From Firmicutes bacterium HGW-Firmicutes-1 (lineage in GTDB: Bacteria; Bacillota; Clostridia; Lachnospirales; Vallitaleaceae), in the NCBI GenBank assembly GCA_002841625.1, contig PHAG01000001.1:372001-436000 (forward strand): a stretch of 64,000 bases of DNA, written 5' to 3'. The notes beneath the pieces were generated by a model, which ran no database searches, was not told the DNA's origin, and was given only the letters and a program-made list of their open reading frames with translations. The position numbers and the translations under genes are program-made. This document shows positions 17,618 to 26,293 of this stretch, piece by piece; the stretch's first letter is position 1, and each line of letters begins with the position of its first letter.

Positions 17618-17639
17618 CAAAAGCAATCGTTATATCAAA

Positions 17640-17909
17640 TTATGAGAATCTAAAAGGGTTTTTTCTTTTATGATCATGATCATTGTCTCTTTCTTCTTCC
17701 GCAGCTTCTGTTGGGGTTGGATCTTCAACTGGATCAAAGTCACATGGATCGATCGTTTTTGGTCTAGCACAGACTTCTAAAGGTTGAATACTTTGTTCTA
17801 ACAAGTCACCTTCTACGAATTCTTTACATAGATCAGCAGCTTCTTCAATTGCAATACATTTAGGTGGTACGCATAGTCCAGTATGTATTTCGAAAAGACA
17901 AAGCAACAA
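17640..17909 (-). CDS. Small cysteine-containing hypothetical protein with charged tail
   Basis: I do not recognise this protein. Up to 89 codons are open. The clear part runs from GLCVPPKCIAIEEAADLCKEF to an acidic, proline-rich segment (DPCDFDPVEDPTPTEAAEEE) and a basic end (HDHKRKNPFRFS). Five cysteines occur at spaced positions. No good ribosome binding site precedes any start; TTG codons at 17909 and 17906 lie just past the stop of the upstream 58-residue gene, so translation may restart there or arise by +1 frameshift on the AAAAAA run at the end of that gene. The composition resembles structural or coat-like small proteins, but this is only an impression. Confidence 0.45.
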   Translation of the reverse strand: MLLCLFEIHTGLCVPPKCIAIEEAADLCKEFVEGDLLEQSIQPLEVCARPKTIDPCDFDPVEDPTPTEAAEEERDNDHDHKRKNPFRFS

Positions 17910-17910
17910 T

Positions 17911-18087
17911 CTATTCAGCTTTTTTATACCCCAAACAATTGATTACTATTTCATTAAATAACTGTGCGTATTTTTCTTTATTCTCTTCTGTTAGTTCATC
18001 AAAATTATAACATTCATCTGTATCTCTGATGGTTACAAAGGATTTTACTGTCCATGAATCTTTTCCTATTGTAATATTCAACTGCAT
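17911..18087 (-). CDS. Small hypothetical protein (58 residues)
   Basis: I do not recognise this protein. It starts MQLNITIGKDSWTVKSFVTI, has a negatively charged middle (RDTDECYNFDELTEENKEKY) and ends VINCLGYKKAE. It is probably a soluble alpha/beta microprotein. GAGGTG abuts the ATG; a TTG two codons later (18081) has better spacing and may be the true start. It is followed directly by the next small gene in another frame, so the two are probably one transcriptional unit, ending at the strong terminator near 17.59 kb. Confidence 0.55.
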   Translation of the reverse strand: MQLNITIGKDSWTVKSFVTIRDTDECYNFDELTEENKEKYAQLFNEIVINCLGYKKAE

Positions 18088-18136
18088 CACCTCGGCTTAT
18101 TTTATTGAATGATTCTTTCTTTTATAATTTATTTTT

Positions 18137-19138
18137 TCAACATATCCTTGGTAACATAGGTGCTTCTAACATATAAATCATTCTTTTACCACCAATTCTT
18201 GTTTTCATAAATACCAAACCTTCATCATTTTTCGTTATCTTTCCAATGAGTTTTGCTTCTCTTCCCGTATCTGCCGCTCTGATCTTCCTGACAATATTCT
18301 CTCCTCTTCCTTCTTGAACAACCAAAAGAATTCTACCTTCACAAGCCAGATATAATGGATCAAACCCCAGTAACTTAGCAATCCCATTTACTTCATTAGA
18401 TATAGGGATATTTTCTTCAATCAGTTCAATGCCCACTTTATTTTTTTGTGCAATTTCATTTAATACGGATGCAATTCCACCTCGAGTGGGGTCCTTCATT
18501 AATTTAATAACCTCAAAAGAATCTTCAATTCTCTTGATCATGGGAAATACAGGAGCACAGTCGCTTTTAATATTTCCATCAATATTCAGATCATAGCGGT
18601 CTAAAGCAATGGCTGCACCATGTTCTCCAATGCCCCCAGTAATGATAACCTCGTCTCCTGGCTGAATTAACTTTTCACTATAGTCATTAATTATTGATCC
18701 AATACCCGATGTATTAATAAAAATTTCATCTGCACTCCCCCTCTCAACTACCTTTGTATCTCCTGTTACAATTTTAACCCCCTGTGAAACACAAGTTTCC
18801 TCTATCGATTTTACAATCTTTTTCAACATTTCTATATCAAAACCTTCTTCAATTATCATTGCCAGGCTCATATAAAGAGGTTTTGCTCCTGATACTGCAA
18901 GATCATTTAATGTCCCGCAAACAGCCAGCTTGCCAATGTTTCCCCCCTTAAAAAAAATTGGTTTCACTACAAAACTATCTGTTGTATATGCAATCTTTTG
19001 AAAAGGTAGTTCAAGAACTGCTGAATCCTTTCCTTGTTCCTCCAGTGGGGTCTTTAAAACATCGTAAAACATGTCTTTTATTAATTGATTCGTATACTTT
19101 CCACCATCTCCATGTTTTACATGAACTTTATCTGACAA
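18137..19138 (-). CDS. hypE: Hydrogenase maturation protein HypE
   Basis: HypE dehydrates the carbamoyl group placed on its C-terminal cysteine by HypF to a thiocyanate, providing the cyanide ligand of the NiFe site. The 333-residue protein begins with HVKHGDGGKYTNQLIKDMF, carries the ATP-binding CGTLNDLAVSGAKPLYMSL and MKDPTRGGIASVLNEIA motifs, and ends in the essential PRIC cysteine tail. The start codon is TTG with GGAGGAG 5 bases upstream, and it overlaps the hypD stop region. It is the last gene of the hydrogenase operon. Confidence 0.95.
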   Translation of the reverse strand: MSDKVHVKHGDGGKYTNQLIKDMFYDVLKTPLEEQGKDSAVLELPFQKIAYTTDSFVVKPIFFKGGNIGKLAVCGTLNDLAVSGAKPLYMSLAMIIEEGFDIEMLKKIVKSIEETCVSQGVKIVTGDTKVVERGSADEIFINTSGIGSIINDYSEKLIQPGDEVIITGGIGEHGAAIALDRYDLNIDGNIKSDCAPVFPMIKRIEDSFEVIKLMKDPTRGGIASVLNEIAQKNKVGIELIEENIPISNEVNGIAKLLGFDPLYLACEGRILLVVQEGRGENIVRKIRAADTGREAKLIGKITKNDEGLVFMKTRIGGKRMIYMLEAPMLPRIC

Positions 19139-20209
19139 TTAAACTCCTCCTCCATAAGAATAATAGTTGAAACAAGCACCTTCTCTTGAAACCATACAAG
19201 GTCCCCTTGGTGTTAGAGGTGTACATTCATTTTTAAAATATGGGCACTCATTAGGCCACTTTCTTCCTAATAGGATATCACTACACTGACATAATGTTTT
19301 TTCTACTTTATTTTTTATAGCCATTGAAAAAGCTCTTACTGCATCGAACTCTTCATATTCGTTCTTTAATTTGAACCCCGAATTTGGAACTATACCAATA
19401 CCTCTCCATTCTGAATCTTCATAAGTAAATACTTCCAATAACAAATCATTTGCATATTTATTTCCCTCGCTTCTTACACATCTCCTATATAAATTCTCTA
19501 ATTTTAGAGGGTATTCTTTTTTTATCTGCTTTACCAAGCAATAAATACCCATAACAATATCCTCCGCTCCAAATCCACAAACAACAGCTGGCACCTCATA
19601 CTCTTCTACAATAAAGTTAAAGTATTGGGCTCCTTTTATTGCTGCAACATGTCCTGGGCAAATAATACCATGTGGTTTATTCTTCGGATCTTTTAAAATA
19701 TACCGTAGTATAGGTTCCATTCGTTTTAAGGCAATATAAAAAAATAAATTTTGAACGTTCTTTTGCTTTGCTGTTTTAATAGTAGCTGCAATTAATGGTG
19801 CTGTAGTCTCAAAGCCGATTCCCAAAAAAACAATTTTCTCCTCTTTATAACTCTCGGCTAGAGCGATGGCCTCCATAGGTGAATATACAATTTTTACCTT
19901 CTTACCTTTTTCCTTTACATGACTAAAGGTTTCTTCCTTTCCAGGTACTCGCATCATATCTCCAAAAGTTACCAATAAGACATCCTCTTTATAAATAAGA
20001 TCAATTATACCGTCAATATCCTGTTCATCAGTTACACAAACAGGACAACCCGGACCTGATAATAATCTTAACTTCGGATTAAATACCGTTGAGATTCCGT
20101 GCTGCATAATTGCCTGTGTATGGGTGCCGCAAACTTCCATAATACGTATGTCAATTGTGATATCTCTATTGATCTCTTGAATGATTTTCTGCAAAATTGA
20201 GATATTCAT
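19139..20209 (-). CDS. hypD: Hydrogenase maturation protein HypD
   Basis: HypD, with HypC, holds the Fe(CN)2CO unit before its insertion in the large subunit. The protein has 356 residues and a [4Fe-4S] cluster. Motifs are MEVCGTHTQAI, LSGPGCPVCVT, the GFETTAP loop near residue 145, CPGHVAAIKGA, and the C-terminal cluster cysteines in CPYFKNECTPLTPRGPC. I start at MNISILQK, where GGAGG lies 9 bases upstream; this overlaps the end of hypC by 44 bases in another frame. The open frame extends 21 codons upstream into hypC. Confidence 0.95.
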   Translation of the reverse strand: MNISILQKIIQEINRDITIDIRIMEVCGTHTQAIMQHGISTVFNPKLRLLSGPGCPVCVTDEQDIDGIIDLIYKEDVLLVTFGDMMRVPGKEETFSHVKEKGKKVKIVYSPMEAIALAESYKEEKIVFLGIGFETTAPLIAATIKTAKQKNVQNLFFYIALKRMEPILRYILKDPKNKPHGIICPGHVAAIKGAQYFNFIVEEYEVPAVVCGFGAEDIVMGIYCLVKQIKKEYPLKLENLYRRCVRSEGNKYANDLLLEVFTYEDSEWRGIGIVPNSGFKLKNEYEEFDAVRAFSMAIKNKVEKTLCQCSDILLGRKWPNECPYFKNECTPLTPRGPCMVSREGACFNYYSYGGGV

Positions 20210-20405
20210 TATACTGTTCCTCCAAAAATGTATAATATGCTTTCTGAATCTTTTCAATAGCAAATCCAGCATGGATTAAAACGTAGTCTCCTATGATTAG
20301 CTCCTCTATTAATTGAATATTAATAATATGACTTATTCCCATGGTTTCTGCTGTAGCATTAACCTCATCTATTGTTACAATTTTACCTGGAATTGCTAAA
20401 CACAT
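20166..20405 (-). CDS. hypC: Hydrogenase maturation chaperone HypC
   Basis: A 79-residue chaperone that binds HypD and the large-subunit precursor. The N terminus MCLAIPGKI carries the invariant Cys2 that becomes accessible after removal of Met1, and the typical GDYVLIHAGFAIEKI stretch follows near residue 45. The start is defined by GGGGGAGG 6 bases upstream. It overlaps hypF at its 5' end by 23 bases and hypD at its 3' end by 44 bases, so the three are translationally linked. Confidence 0.93.
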   Translation of the reverse strand: MCLAIPGKIVTIDEVNATAETMGISHIINIQLIEELIIGDYVLIHAGFAIEKIQKAYYTFLEEQYNEYLNFAENHSRDQ

Positions 20406-22674
20406 TGAATGCCTCCCCCAATAATTGAGCCTGTGCCACTGCCACCTGACCAACTGAAATACCACTGTCATTGATAGGTATTTGCTCATTATGAAATACG
20501 CGAAACCCCTCTTCTTGTAATTTCGAAGTTATTTTCTCAAGTAAATATGCGTTTTCAAATACACCACCACTGATTACCACATCCTGAATATTATATTTTT
20601 CAGCAGTACTACAAACGCCTGCAATTGTAAATTCAATAAGCGTATTATGAAATTTAGTAGCTATCACCGAAATTGAAATGTCATTTTTTAAATCTTCAAT
20701 GATTCCTAATAAAATAAATTCATATTTAATTTGAAAGCAAGGCTCTTTAACATCAATTTCAAAGTAATATGCTTCATCTATGTTTTTAACTATCGTAGCT
20801 TCTAATTCAATAGCTCCTTGAGCATCATAAGTAATCTCCAATCGCATTCCAATTAATGCTGCTACACAATCAAATAATCTTCCAATGCTAGAGGTTTTAT
20901 AACAATTTAGATTTGCATCTAATGCCTTTTGAATTTGTTGGATCACATATTCATCTATACCCTTGATTACCCTAGAGGCATCAATTCCTATACTCCACAA
21001 AAAACCTACAGCACTTCGCCAAATTTCTTTAATTACCAATGCGCCTCCTTGAAGTGTTGCATATTGAAGATGTCCTACCCGTTTTAATTTACCTCTTGTA
21101 CCTATGAAAAATTCCCCTCCCCATATAGTATCATCAAGACCATACCCTGTTCCATCATAAATCACACCTATTACAGCTTCATTTAATTTGTGTTCAACCA
21201 TACAACTAACCATATGGGCATGGTGATGCTGTACTGAAATTTGCTGGACAGTATGCGCTATAGCATATTTCGTGGTCGTATAATCCGGATGATAATCATG
21301 TGCGATTACAGTAGGCGAAAATTGAAGAATCTTTTCAAAATGTTGTATCTGATCCTTATATAAAAGATAGGTATCCATCTCCTCTAAGTCTCCAATATAT
21401 GGACTTGTATGAATATAACCATTTTGAAAAATAGAGAAGGTATTTTTCTGTTCTGCTCCCACTCCCAATATGTTATGTTGAATTCCATCATCTACTCCCT
21501 TAAAAAATCGGGGCGCATATCCTCTTGCTAATCTACTTACTTTCTCTTTATGATTGACTATTTTCACAACAGAATCGTCAATGGGTACATAGATATCTCG
21601 GTTATGCATCAGAAAATAATCTGCAATGTTATTCAAGTTATGTATTGCATCTTGATTGGTATAACAAATAGGGTTTTGATTACTATTCCCACTGGTCATA
21701 ACGATGTAAGAAATGTCTTCTTCAAACAATAAAAAATGCAAAGGAGTATATGGAAGCATCACACCAATTTCATTTAATCGAGGTGCTACTTCGGCGCATA
21801 AAATATTAGCTTTCATTTTATTTAGTAACACGATTGGCTTTCGACTACCTTTGATTATGTTTTCTTCTTCAATCGTAACATCACATATTTGTTTTATGGC
21901 ATTTATATCTTTTGCCATGATTGCAAATGGTTTATGAGGTCTATGTTTACGTTCCCTTAACTTCTCAATTGCCATTTGATTCAAAGCATCACAGCATAAA
22001 TGAAATCCCCCTAGTCCCTTGATCGCAATAATATGACCCTTCCGAATTAATTCCACCGTTTTTTTAATCGTATGATTGCTAGGAAATTCTATTCCATCAC
22101 CATCACATAAGAAAAGTTCTGGTCCACAATGAATACAACAGTTTGGTTGGGCGTGAAATCGTCTACTTGTAGGATCTTCATACTCCTTTGTACAACTTAA
22201 ACACATTGTAAATTGTTGCATCGTAGTAAACTTTCGATCATAAGGTAACTCTTCTAGAATAGAATATCTTGGTCCACAGGATGTACAATTGGTAAAAGCA
22301 TAATGATAACGATTTGATGTATTGTCTTTTATTTCTTCAATACATTTATCACATATGGCTGCATCTACTGGAAGAAATTTTTTAGCTGTACGGTTATGAC
22401 TGCTGATTTTGATTGTAAAGTTAGTATGATTTTTCACAACTCCTTTTTGAATCTTAACTTCTTGGATTTGTGCAAGTGGAGGGGGATTTCTAAACAAAAT
22501 AAGTATAAAAGATTTTATTAGATCTTTTATTCCCTCTATATGTATATGTACGGATCCCCCTTCATTTTTCACCCAACCATATAGCCCATATCTTTCTGCT
22601 TGTTGATATATAAAAGGCCGAAAACCCACACCTTGTACAACGCCATAAACCTGTAGTTCATATGCTCGTTTCAA
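20383..22674 (-). CDS. hypF: Carbamoyltransferase HypF
   Basis: HypF makes carbamoyl-adenylate from carbamoyl phosphate and ATP and transfers the carbamoyl group to HypE. The 763-residue protein has all four modules: acylphosphatase (VQGVGFRPF, residues about 12-20), two zinc-finger-like segments (CDKCIEE...CTSCGPR and CLSCTKEYE...CCIHCGPE, about 106-190), a YrdC-like domain (about 200-380) and a Kae1-like C-terminal domain (QHHHAHMVSCMVEH near 485, VIYDGTGYGLDDTIWGGEF). The start is TTG with GGGAG upstream. It overlaps the HypA-like gene by 17 bases. Confidence 0.96.
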   Translation of the reverse strand: MKRAYELQVYGVVQGVGFRPFIYQQAERYGLYGWVKNEGGSVHIHIEGIKDLIKSFILILFRNPPPLAQIQEVKIQKGVVKNHTNFTIKISSHNRTAKKFLPVDAAICDKCIEEIKDNTSNRYHYAFTNCTSCGPRYSILEELPYDRKFTTMQQFTMCLSCTKEYEDPTSRRFHAQPNCCIHCGPELFLCDGDGIEFPSNHTIKKTVELIRKGHIIAIKGLGGFHLCCDALNQMAIEKLRERKHRPHKPFAIMAKDINAIKQICDVTIEEENIIKGSRKPIVLLNKMKANILCAEVAPRLNEIGVMLPYTPLHFLLFEEDISYIVMTSGNSNQNPICYTNQDAIHNLNNIADYFLMHNRDIYVPIDDSVVKIVNHKEKVSRLARGYAPRFFKGVDDGIQHNILGVGAEQKNTFSIFQNGYIHTSPYIGDLEEMDTYLLYKDQIQHFEKILQFSPTVIAHDYHPDYTTTKYAIAHTVQQISVQHHHAHMVSCMVEHKLNEAVIGVIYDGTGYGLDDTIWGGEFFIGTRGKLKRVGHLQYATLQGGALVIKEIWRSAVGFLWSIGIDASRVIKGIDEYVIQQIQKALDANLNCYKTSSIGRLFDCVAALIGMRLEITYDAQGAIELEATIVKNIDEAYYFEIDVKEPCFQIKYEFILLGIIEDLKNDISISVIATKFHNTLIEFTIAGVCSTAEKYNIQDVVISGGVFENAYLLEKITSKLQEEGFRVFHNEQIPINDSGISVGQVAVAQAQLLGEAFNVFSNSR

Positions 22675-22924
22675 ACGATTCTCCCTCTACCTGATTAATG
22701 ATCGCGGTTAACCTTTCTGGGTTGTTATATTCTACTTCAACCTTTGTCCATTGTCCTATCAAAGGGTTATTTGTTTCCTTTAAGCAATGATACAGAGTTT
22801 CTTCATTCACGTGACTATCTTCATATACGCTGACATTCATCTTCGTTAACTTTTTAATTTCAATTTTTTCACAAATAGCAAAAACTTCTTTTTTGATATT
22901 CTCAAACAAAAAAGTATCATGCAT
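22658..22924 (-). CDS. HypA-like small protein lacking the zinc-binding loop
   Basis: An 88-residue protein in the place usually held by hypA. It starts MHD (HypA starts MHE, with His2 as nickel ligand) and follows the HypA pattern of an N-terminal helix, two strands (KLTKMNVSVYED) and an amphipathic helix (NEETLYHCLKETNN), then QWTKVEVEYNN. The protein ends near there: the two CxxC pairs that form the HypA zinc site are absent. It could be a reduced HypA, a HybF-like scaffold or an unrelated protein; the HypA relation is by pattern only. GGAGG lies 9 bases before the ATG. Confidence 0.55.
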   Translation of the reverse strand: MHDTFLFENIKKEVFAICEKIEIKKLTKMNVSVYEDSHVNEETLYHCLKETNNPLIGQWTKVEVEYNNPERLTAIINQVEGESFETSI

Positions 22925-22925
22925 C

Positions 22926-23369
22926 TTATCCTTCCTCCAAAATATCTTTAATTAGATTTTTAACTTCTTCTAAGATACTGCAAAATTTTGATTGTAACTC
23001 TATGCTTAAATCAATTCCAAAACCAATTTCACCCGCTTCAATACCAATAAAATACCCCTTATTCTTTTTCCCATATCTATATAAAAGATCTATCAAACTA
23101 ATGTCATGTTGTGAATACGATTTATAATTTGATTTAATCGAGCTTAATTCTCGATTTGTTATAGTACCCGGTGCAAGGTCAAATAAGGTTGCATCTATAA
23201 TAACTAAAAAATCCTCATCTCTAATTTGATTTAAACAGGTTTCAACATCGGTTTCTCCTATCATAATCTCTATATCATATTCTTCCATGTAATCCTTTAA
23301 TCCCTCAGCAACCAATACACCAATTCCGTCATCTGTCATAATTCTATTTCCAATCCCTATCACTTTCAT
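22926..23369 (-). CDS. Hydrogenase maturation endopeptidase (HycI/HyaD family)
   Basis: This nickel-dependent protease removes the C-terminal tail of the large-subunit precursor after the active site is complete. The 147-residue protein begins KVIGIGNRIMTDDGIGVLVAEGL, the family signature with the acidic residue that contacts nickel. It has further acidic/histidine positions at ETDVE (residues 59-63) and SQHDISLIDLLY near residue 103. It lies directly after the large-subunit gene, its expected substrate. The ribosome site is weak, suggesting coupling to the upstream gene. Confidence 0.9.
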   Translation of the reverse strand: MKVIGIGNRIMTDDGIGVLVAEGLKDYMEEYDIEIMIGETDVETCLNQIRDEDFLVIIDATLFDLAPGTITNRELSSIKSNYKSYSQHDISLIDLLYRYGKKNKGYFIGIEAGEIGFGIDLSIELQSKFCSILEEVKNLIKDILEEG

Positions 23370-23374
23370 TTGTT

Positions 23375-24784
23375 CTATACAACCCTCACTTTGTTAGACT
23401 TAATTCCTGAATGAATTACATGTGTAGCACAGGAAACACAAGGGTCAAAGGAACGCACAATCCTTCCAATTTCTACTGGTGAATTCACATCTTCAAGCTC
23501 GGTTCCAATTAATGCTTGTTCAACCACTCCTTTTTCACCTTTTGAGTCCATTGGAGATAAATTCCAAGAACTAGGTGTAATAATTTCGTAATGAAATATC
23601 CTTTGATCTTCGATTGCTATCCAATGTGCTAATGCCCCTCGGGTTGTATCAATGAAACCTACTCGATCTGTATACTTAGGAATTTCATATACTCTTTGAT
23701 TGCTGGGTATCAGTTGTATTCGTTCTAATAATCCTTCTAAAATTCGAATAATCTTTCCAGCTTCGAGAACTCTTGCTATGGTCCTATTCATTGTTGATAA
23801 ACCTTCTCTATACAACCCACTAAGCCACATTCTTGCAAGTGGACCTACTTCCATGGGACTTCCAGTATATCTTGGTGCCTTAATCCATGAATAAGCTCCC
23901 TCTTTCATTCGGTCATCTTTGGTGATTTCATCCCTTGGCACCATTGTTTCATCATTCCCTTGATACCAGGCATAACGGATGCTTTCAGTAATATTTTCAC
24001 TGCCAAACATATTTATCTGATTATTTATTTGCAGTTTAGGTTGTAAGTAAGTGATTTCAGGTTCTTTATAGGTATCATAACATCCATAACTCATTAAATT
24101 GCCATAACCTCTACCATTATGAAAATAATCTGGATAATATTTAGAAATTTGATATACAGATTCTACCATAATTGTTTCGACAAAACTTTTTAGTTTCGCT
24201 AATAAAGACCTTACTTCAATCCATTTAGATGTATCCATATTTACCGTGACGCCACCTACGAAGATCCCATGATTATGAGGTGCTTTTCCGCCCAATACAG
24301 CAAGCATTTTGTGAGCCAGTCTTCCATACTCAAGAGCATCTATGTAGTTTTTTGCTAATCTCTGATTAACCTTCGGTGGTAGTCGAAAATCTTGATGCGA
24401 TTCCTCTAGTAATGGTGGAATATCCGGACCTTGAACAAAATCAGGTAGTGTGTATTGAAAAAAGTGCCGTATATGATTTTGCAAAAATTCACAACCATGA
24501 ATAAAATCTCGAATCATTCTATCGTTTTCAGAAGGTGTTATTTTCAAAGCATTTTCTAACGCTAAGGTTGAACACATGCTGTGAGCTGTGGAACAAATAC
24601 CACAAATCCTTTGGGTAAAATAAATAGCATCTAAGGGTGGTCTTCCTTTTAACATTTGTTCAAAACCCCTAAACATCATTCCACTACTTTTGGCATCCAC
24701 CACTTTATGATTTTCCACTTCTACTTCAATCTCCAAAAATCCACTTATTCTTGTAACTGGGTTGATGATAATCTTCTTCCCCAT
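23375..24784 (-). CDS. NiFe hydrogenase large subunit
   Basis: The catalytic subunit, 469 residues, with the NiFe centre. The L1 motif RICGIC gives ligands C61 and C64. The L2 motif DPCVSCATH gives C449 and C452, with H455 as the cleavage point and a 14-residue tail to be removed by the protease. APHNHGIFVGGVTVN near residue 165 is typical of uptake-type enzymes. AAGGAG precedes the ATG. The pattern resembles uptake or high-affinity groups (1 or 2) rather than energy-converting or NAD-linked groups; the exact group needs a tree. Confidence 0.95.
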   Translation of the reverse strand: MGKKIIINPVTRISGFLEIEVEVENHKVVDAKSSGMMFRGFEQMLKGRPPLDAIYFTQRICGICSTAHSMCSTLALENALKITPSENDRMIRDFIHGCEFLQNHIRHFFQYTLPDFVQGPDIPPLLEESHQDFRLPPKVNQRLAKNYIDALEYGRLAHKMLAVLGGKAPHNHGIFVGGVTVNMDTSKWIEVRSLLAKLKSFVETIMVESVYQISKYYPDYFHNGRGYGNLMSYGCYDTYKEPEITYLQPKLQINNQINMFGSENITESIRYAWYQGNDETMVPRDEITKDDRMKEGAYSWIKAPRYTGSPMEVGPLARMWLSGLYREGLSTMNRTIARVLEAGKIIRILEGLLERIQLIPSNQRVYEIPKYTDRVGFIDTTRGALAHWIAIEDQRIFHYEIITPSSWNLSPMDSKGEKGVVEQALIGTELEDVNSPVEIGRIVRSFDPCVSCATHVIHSGIKSNKVRVV

Positions 24785-24799
24785 TCTTCCTCTCCTTCT

Positions 24800-25666
24800 T
24801 TAATATCGTATAAATGGTTCCATACCATCTGGGAAACCTTTGTGTGCACAACCAATACACGGGGTATTGTCTCCTATCGGCCAATTGTCAGTATCATTCC
24901 ATCTTCGTATCGGACAATCTGCTTTTGTAATAGGTCCCCTACATCCTAGCTTAAACATGCATTCCAATTCCCCTAACTTTGTAGCAAAAATGTGCTGATC
25001 GAAATAGGACCTTCTTGGGCAGTGATCATGTATGGTAACATTGTAAAAAATAATTGGTCTACCTTCTTCATCAAGCTCTGGAATACCAAACGAGATTAGA
25101 TGCGCAATCGTTCCCATAATCCACTCCGGATGACCTGGACATCCTGGTAACTGAATCACTTCTTTATTTAGAAAATTAACAACACTCATGCATTGAGAGG
25201 GATTTGGGCTTGCAGCCGAAATTCCCCCATAGCTTGCACAGGTGCCTACTGCTAAAATGTATTTTGCTTTTTCTCCTGCTCTTTTTACTGCTTCCATTCC
25301 CGTTATATAATTACCTTTATAACTTCCAATTACATTATACAGTCCTTCATTTTTAGTAGAAATAGCACCTTCCACAATAAGTATAAAATCTGTTTCTAAA
25401 GTTTTTAGAAACTGTTCATATGCCCTTTCACCTTCAGCAGCCATCAAACTGTTGCTATATTGAAACCGAACCATATGTGTGATTAAATATAGAAAATCAG
25501 GATTATTGCCATTTAGTAAGGATATGATGTTTCCTGAACAACCATTCGTCTCCAACCAAATCAGATTCATTTTTTTATAGGGATGTTTATTCATATCTTC
25601 AACTGCTACTACCATCATTTGCTTAGCTATACTTTGCTTCGAATCATTAATTGGACATTTATTCAC
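24800..25666 (-). CDS. NiFe hydrogenase small subunit without Tat signal
   Basis: The electron-transfer subunit with three iron-sulfur clusters, 288 residues. Cysteine motifs occur in order: NGCSGN (C43), GTCASYGG, LPGCPGHPEWIMG, HDHCPRRSYFD, KLGCRGP, CPIRRWND and CIGCAHKGFPD. The usual first pair CxxC of the proximal cluster is CSGN here, so one ligand is not cysteine, as in some cyanobacterial HupS-type and group 1h enzymes. No twin-arginine signal is present, so the enzyme should be cytoplasmic. The start is GTG, with an 8-base overlap of the preceding gene. Confidence 0.93.
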   Translation of the reverse strand: MNKCPINDSKQSIAKQMMVVAVEDMNKHPYKKMNLIWLETNGCSGNIISLLNGNNPDFLYLITHMVRFQYSNSLMAAEGERAYEQFLKTLETDFILIVEGAISTKNEGLYNVIGSYKGNYITGMEAVKRAGEKAKYILAVGTCASYGGISAASPNPSQCMSVVNFLNKEVIQLPGCPGHPEWIMGTIAHLISFGIPELDEEGRPIIFYNVTIHDHCPRRSYFDQHIFATKLGELECMFKLGCRGPITKADCPIRRWNDTDNWPIGDNTPCIGCAHKGFPDGMEPFIRY

Positions 25667-26111
25667 CTTTCTTTAACACCCCAACAATCGGTAATTTTTC
25701 TAATATTTGTTGTGTATCATGACAACTATTAAAACTACTGGTCAAGTCTTTTCCTCCTAACAAACTAAAATGAGATCCTCCACCCCATGTAGCCTCTAAA
25801 CTGACATCATAAATAACATCACTCACAGCAACATACGTAGGTTTTCCATTACTGCCATCATATTGTGCCAGTTCATCCAATGTAAATTCTTGCTGTTGTT
25901 GCTTAACCTTCACTTCTCTCAAATCATTTCTATTTGTATTTTGTGAAATATGATAAAGAAATTGATCTAATCGATATAACTCATCATAAATCAAATCTTC
26001 CAAATACATTTTATGTAATATATCTAATGCCATCATCTGTTGGTGCCTGTAATATTTAATCCTATTTTTAATATCTTGAATTTCTAAATGATCATTATTA
26101 TTAATGCTCAT
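25659..26111 (-). CDS. Cytochrome-b5-like heme/steroid-binding domain protein of the hydrogenase operon
   Basis: A 150-residue protein. Residues 1-70 are a charged helical region (RHQQMMALDILHKMYLEDLIYDELYRLDQFL). Residues 75-148 match the short cytochrome-b5-like domain: FTLDELAQYDGSNGKPTYVAVSDVIYDVS, then WGGGSHFSLLGGKDLTSSFNSCH. H114 and H131 are the likely heme ligands or equivalents. It is the first gene of the hydrogenase operon and overlaps the small-subunit gene by 8 bases, so it may be an electron-transfer or assembly partner of the hydrogenase. No signal peptide is visible. Heme binding is unproven. Confidence 0.75.
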   Translation of the reverse strand: MSINNNDHLEIQDIKNRIKYYRHQQMMALDILHKMYLEDLIYDELYRLDQFLYHISQNTNRNDLREVKVKQQQQEFTLDELAQYDGSNGKPTYVAVSDVIYDVSLEATWGGGSHFSLLGGKDLTSSFNSCHDTQQILEKLPIVGVLKKGE

Positions 26112-26293
26112 CTTTCATTCTCCTTCTCTAAAGCTTATATATTTATATGATTGAACCATTTATTCTATGAAAACACAGTATAAAATCTCTGCATGGGTTT
26201 AAACCTGAATACAAATTTTAATGCTAACATGGCATGTGCATTATTTATAAATCATAATAGTAGGTATACCACAAACACAAAGGTTGTCATTAT

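Noticed and set aside
22658-22924. Calling the 88-residue protein a normal HypA
   Set aside because: Both zinc-binding CxxC pairs of HypA are missing, so only a HypA-like label is justified.
26196-26205. GGTTTAAACC palindrome upstream of recombinase copy 1 as an attachment site
   Set aside because: No second copy was found near the other recombinase or elsewhere in the window, and short AT-centred palindromes arise by chance in this composition.
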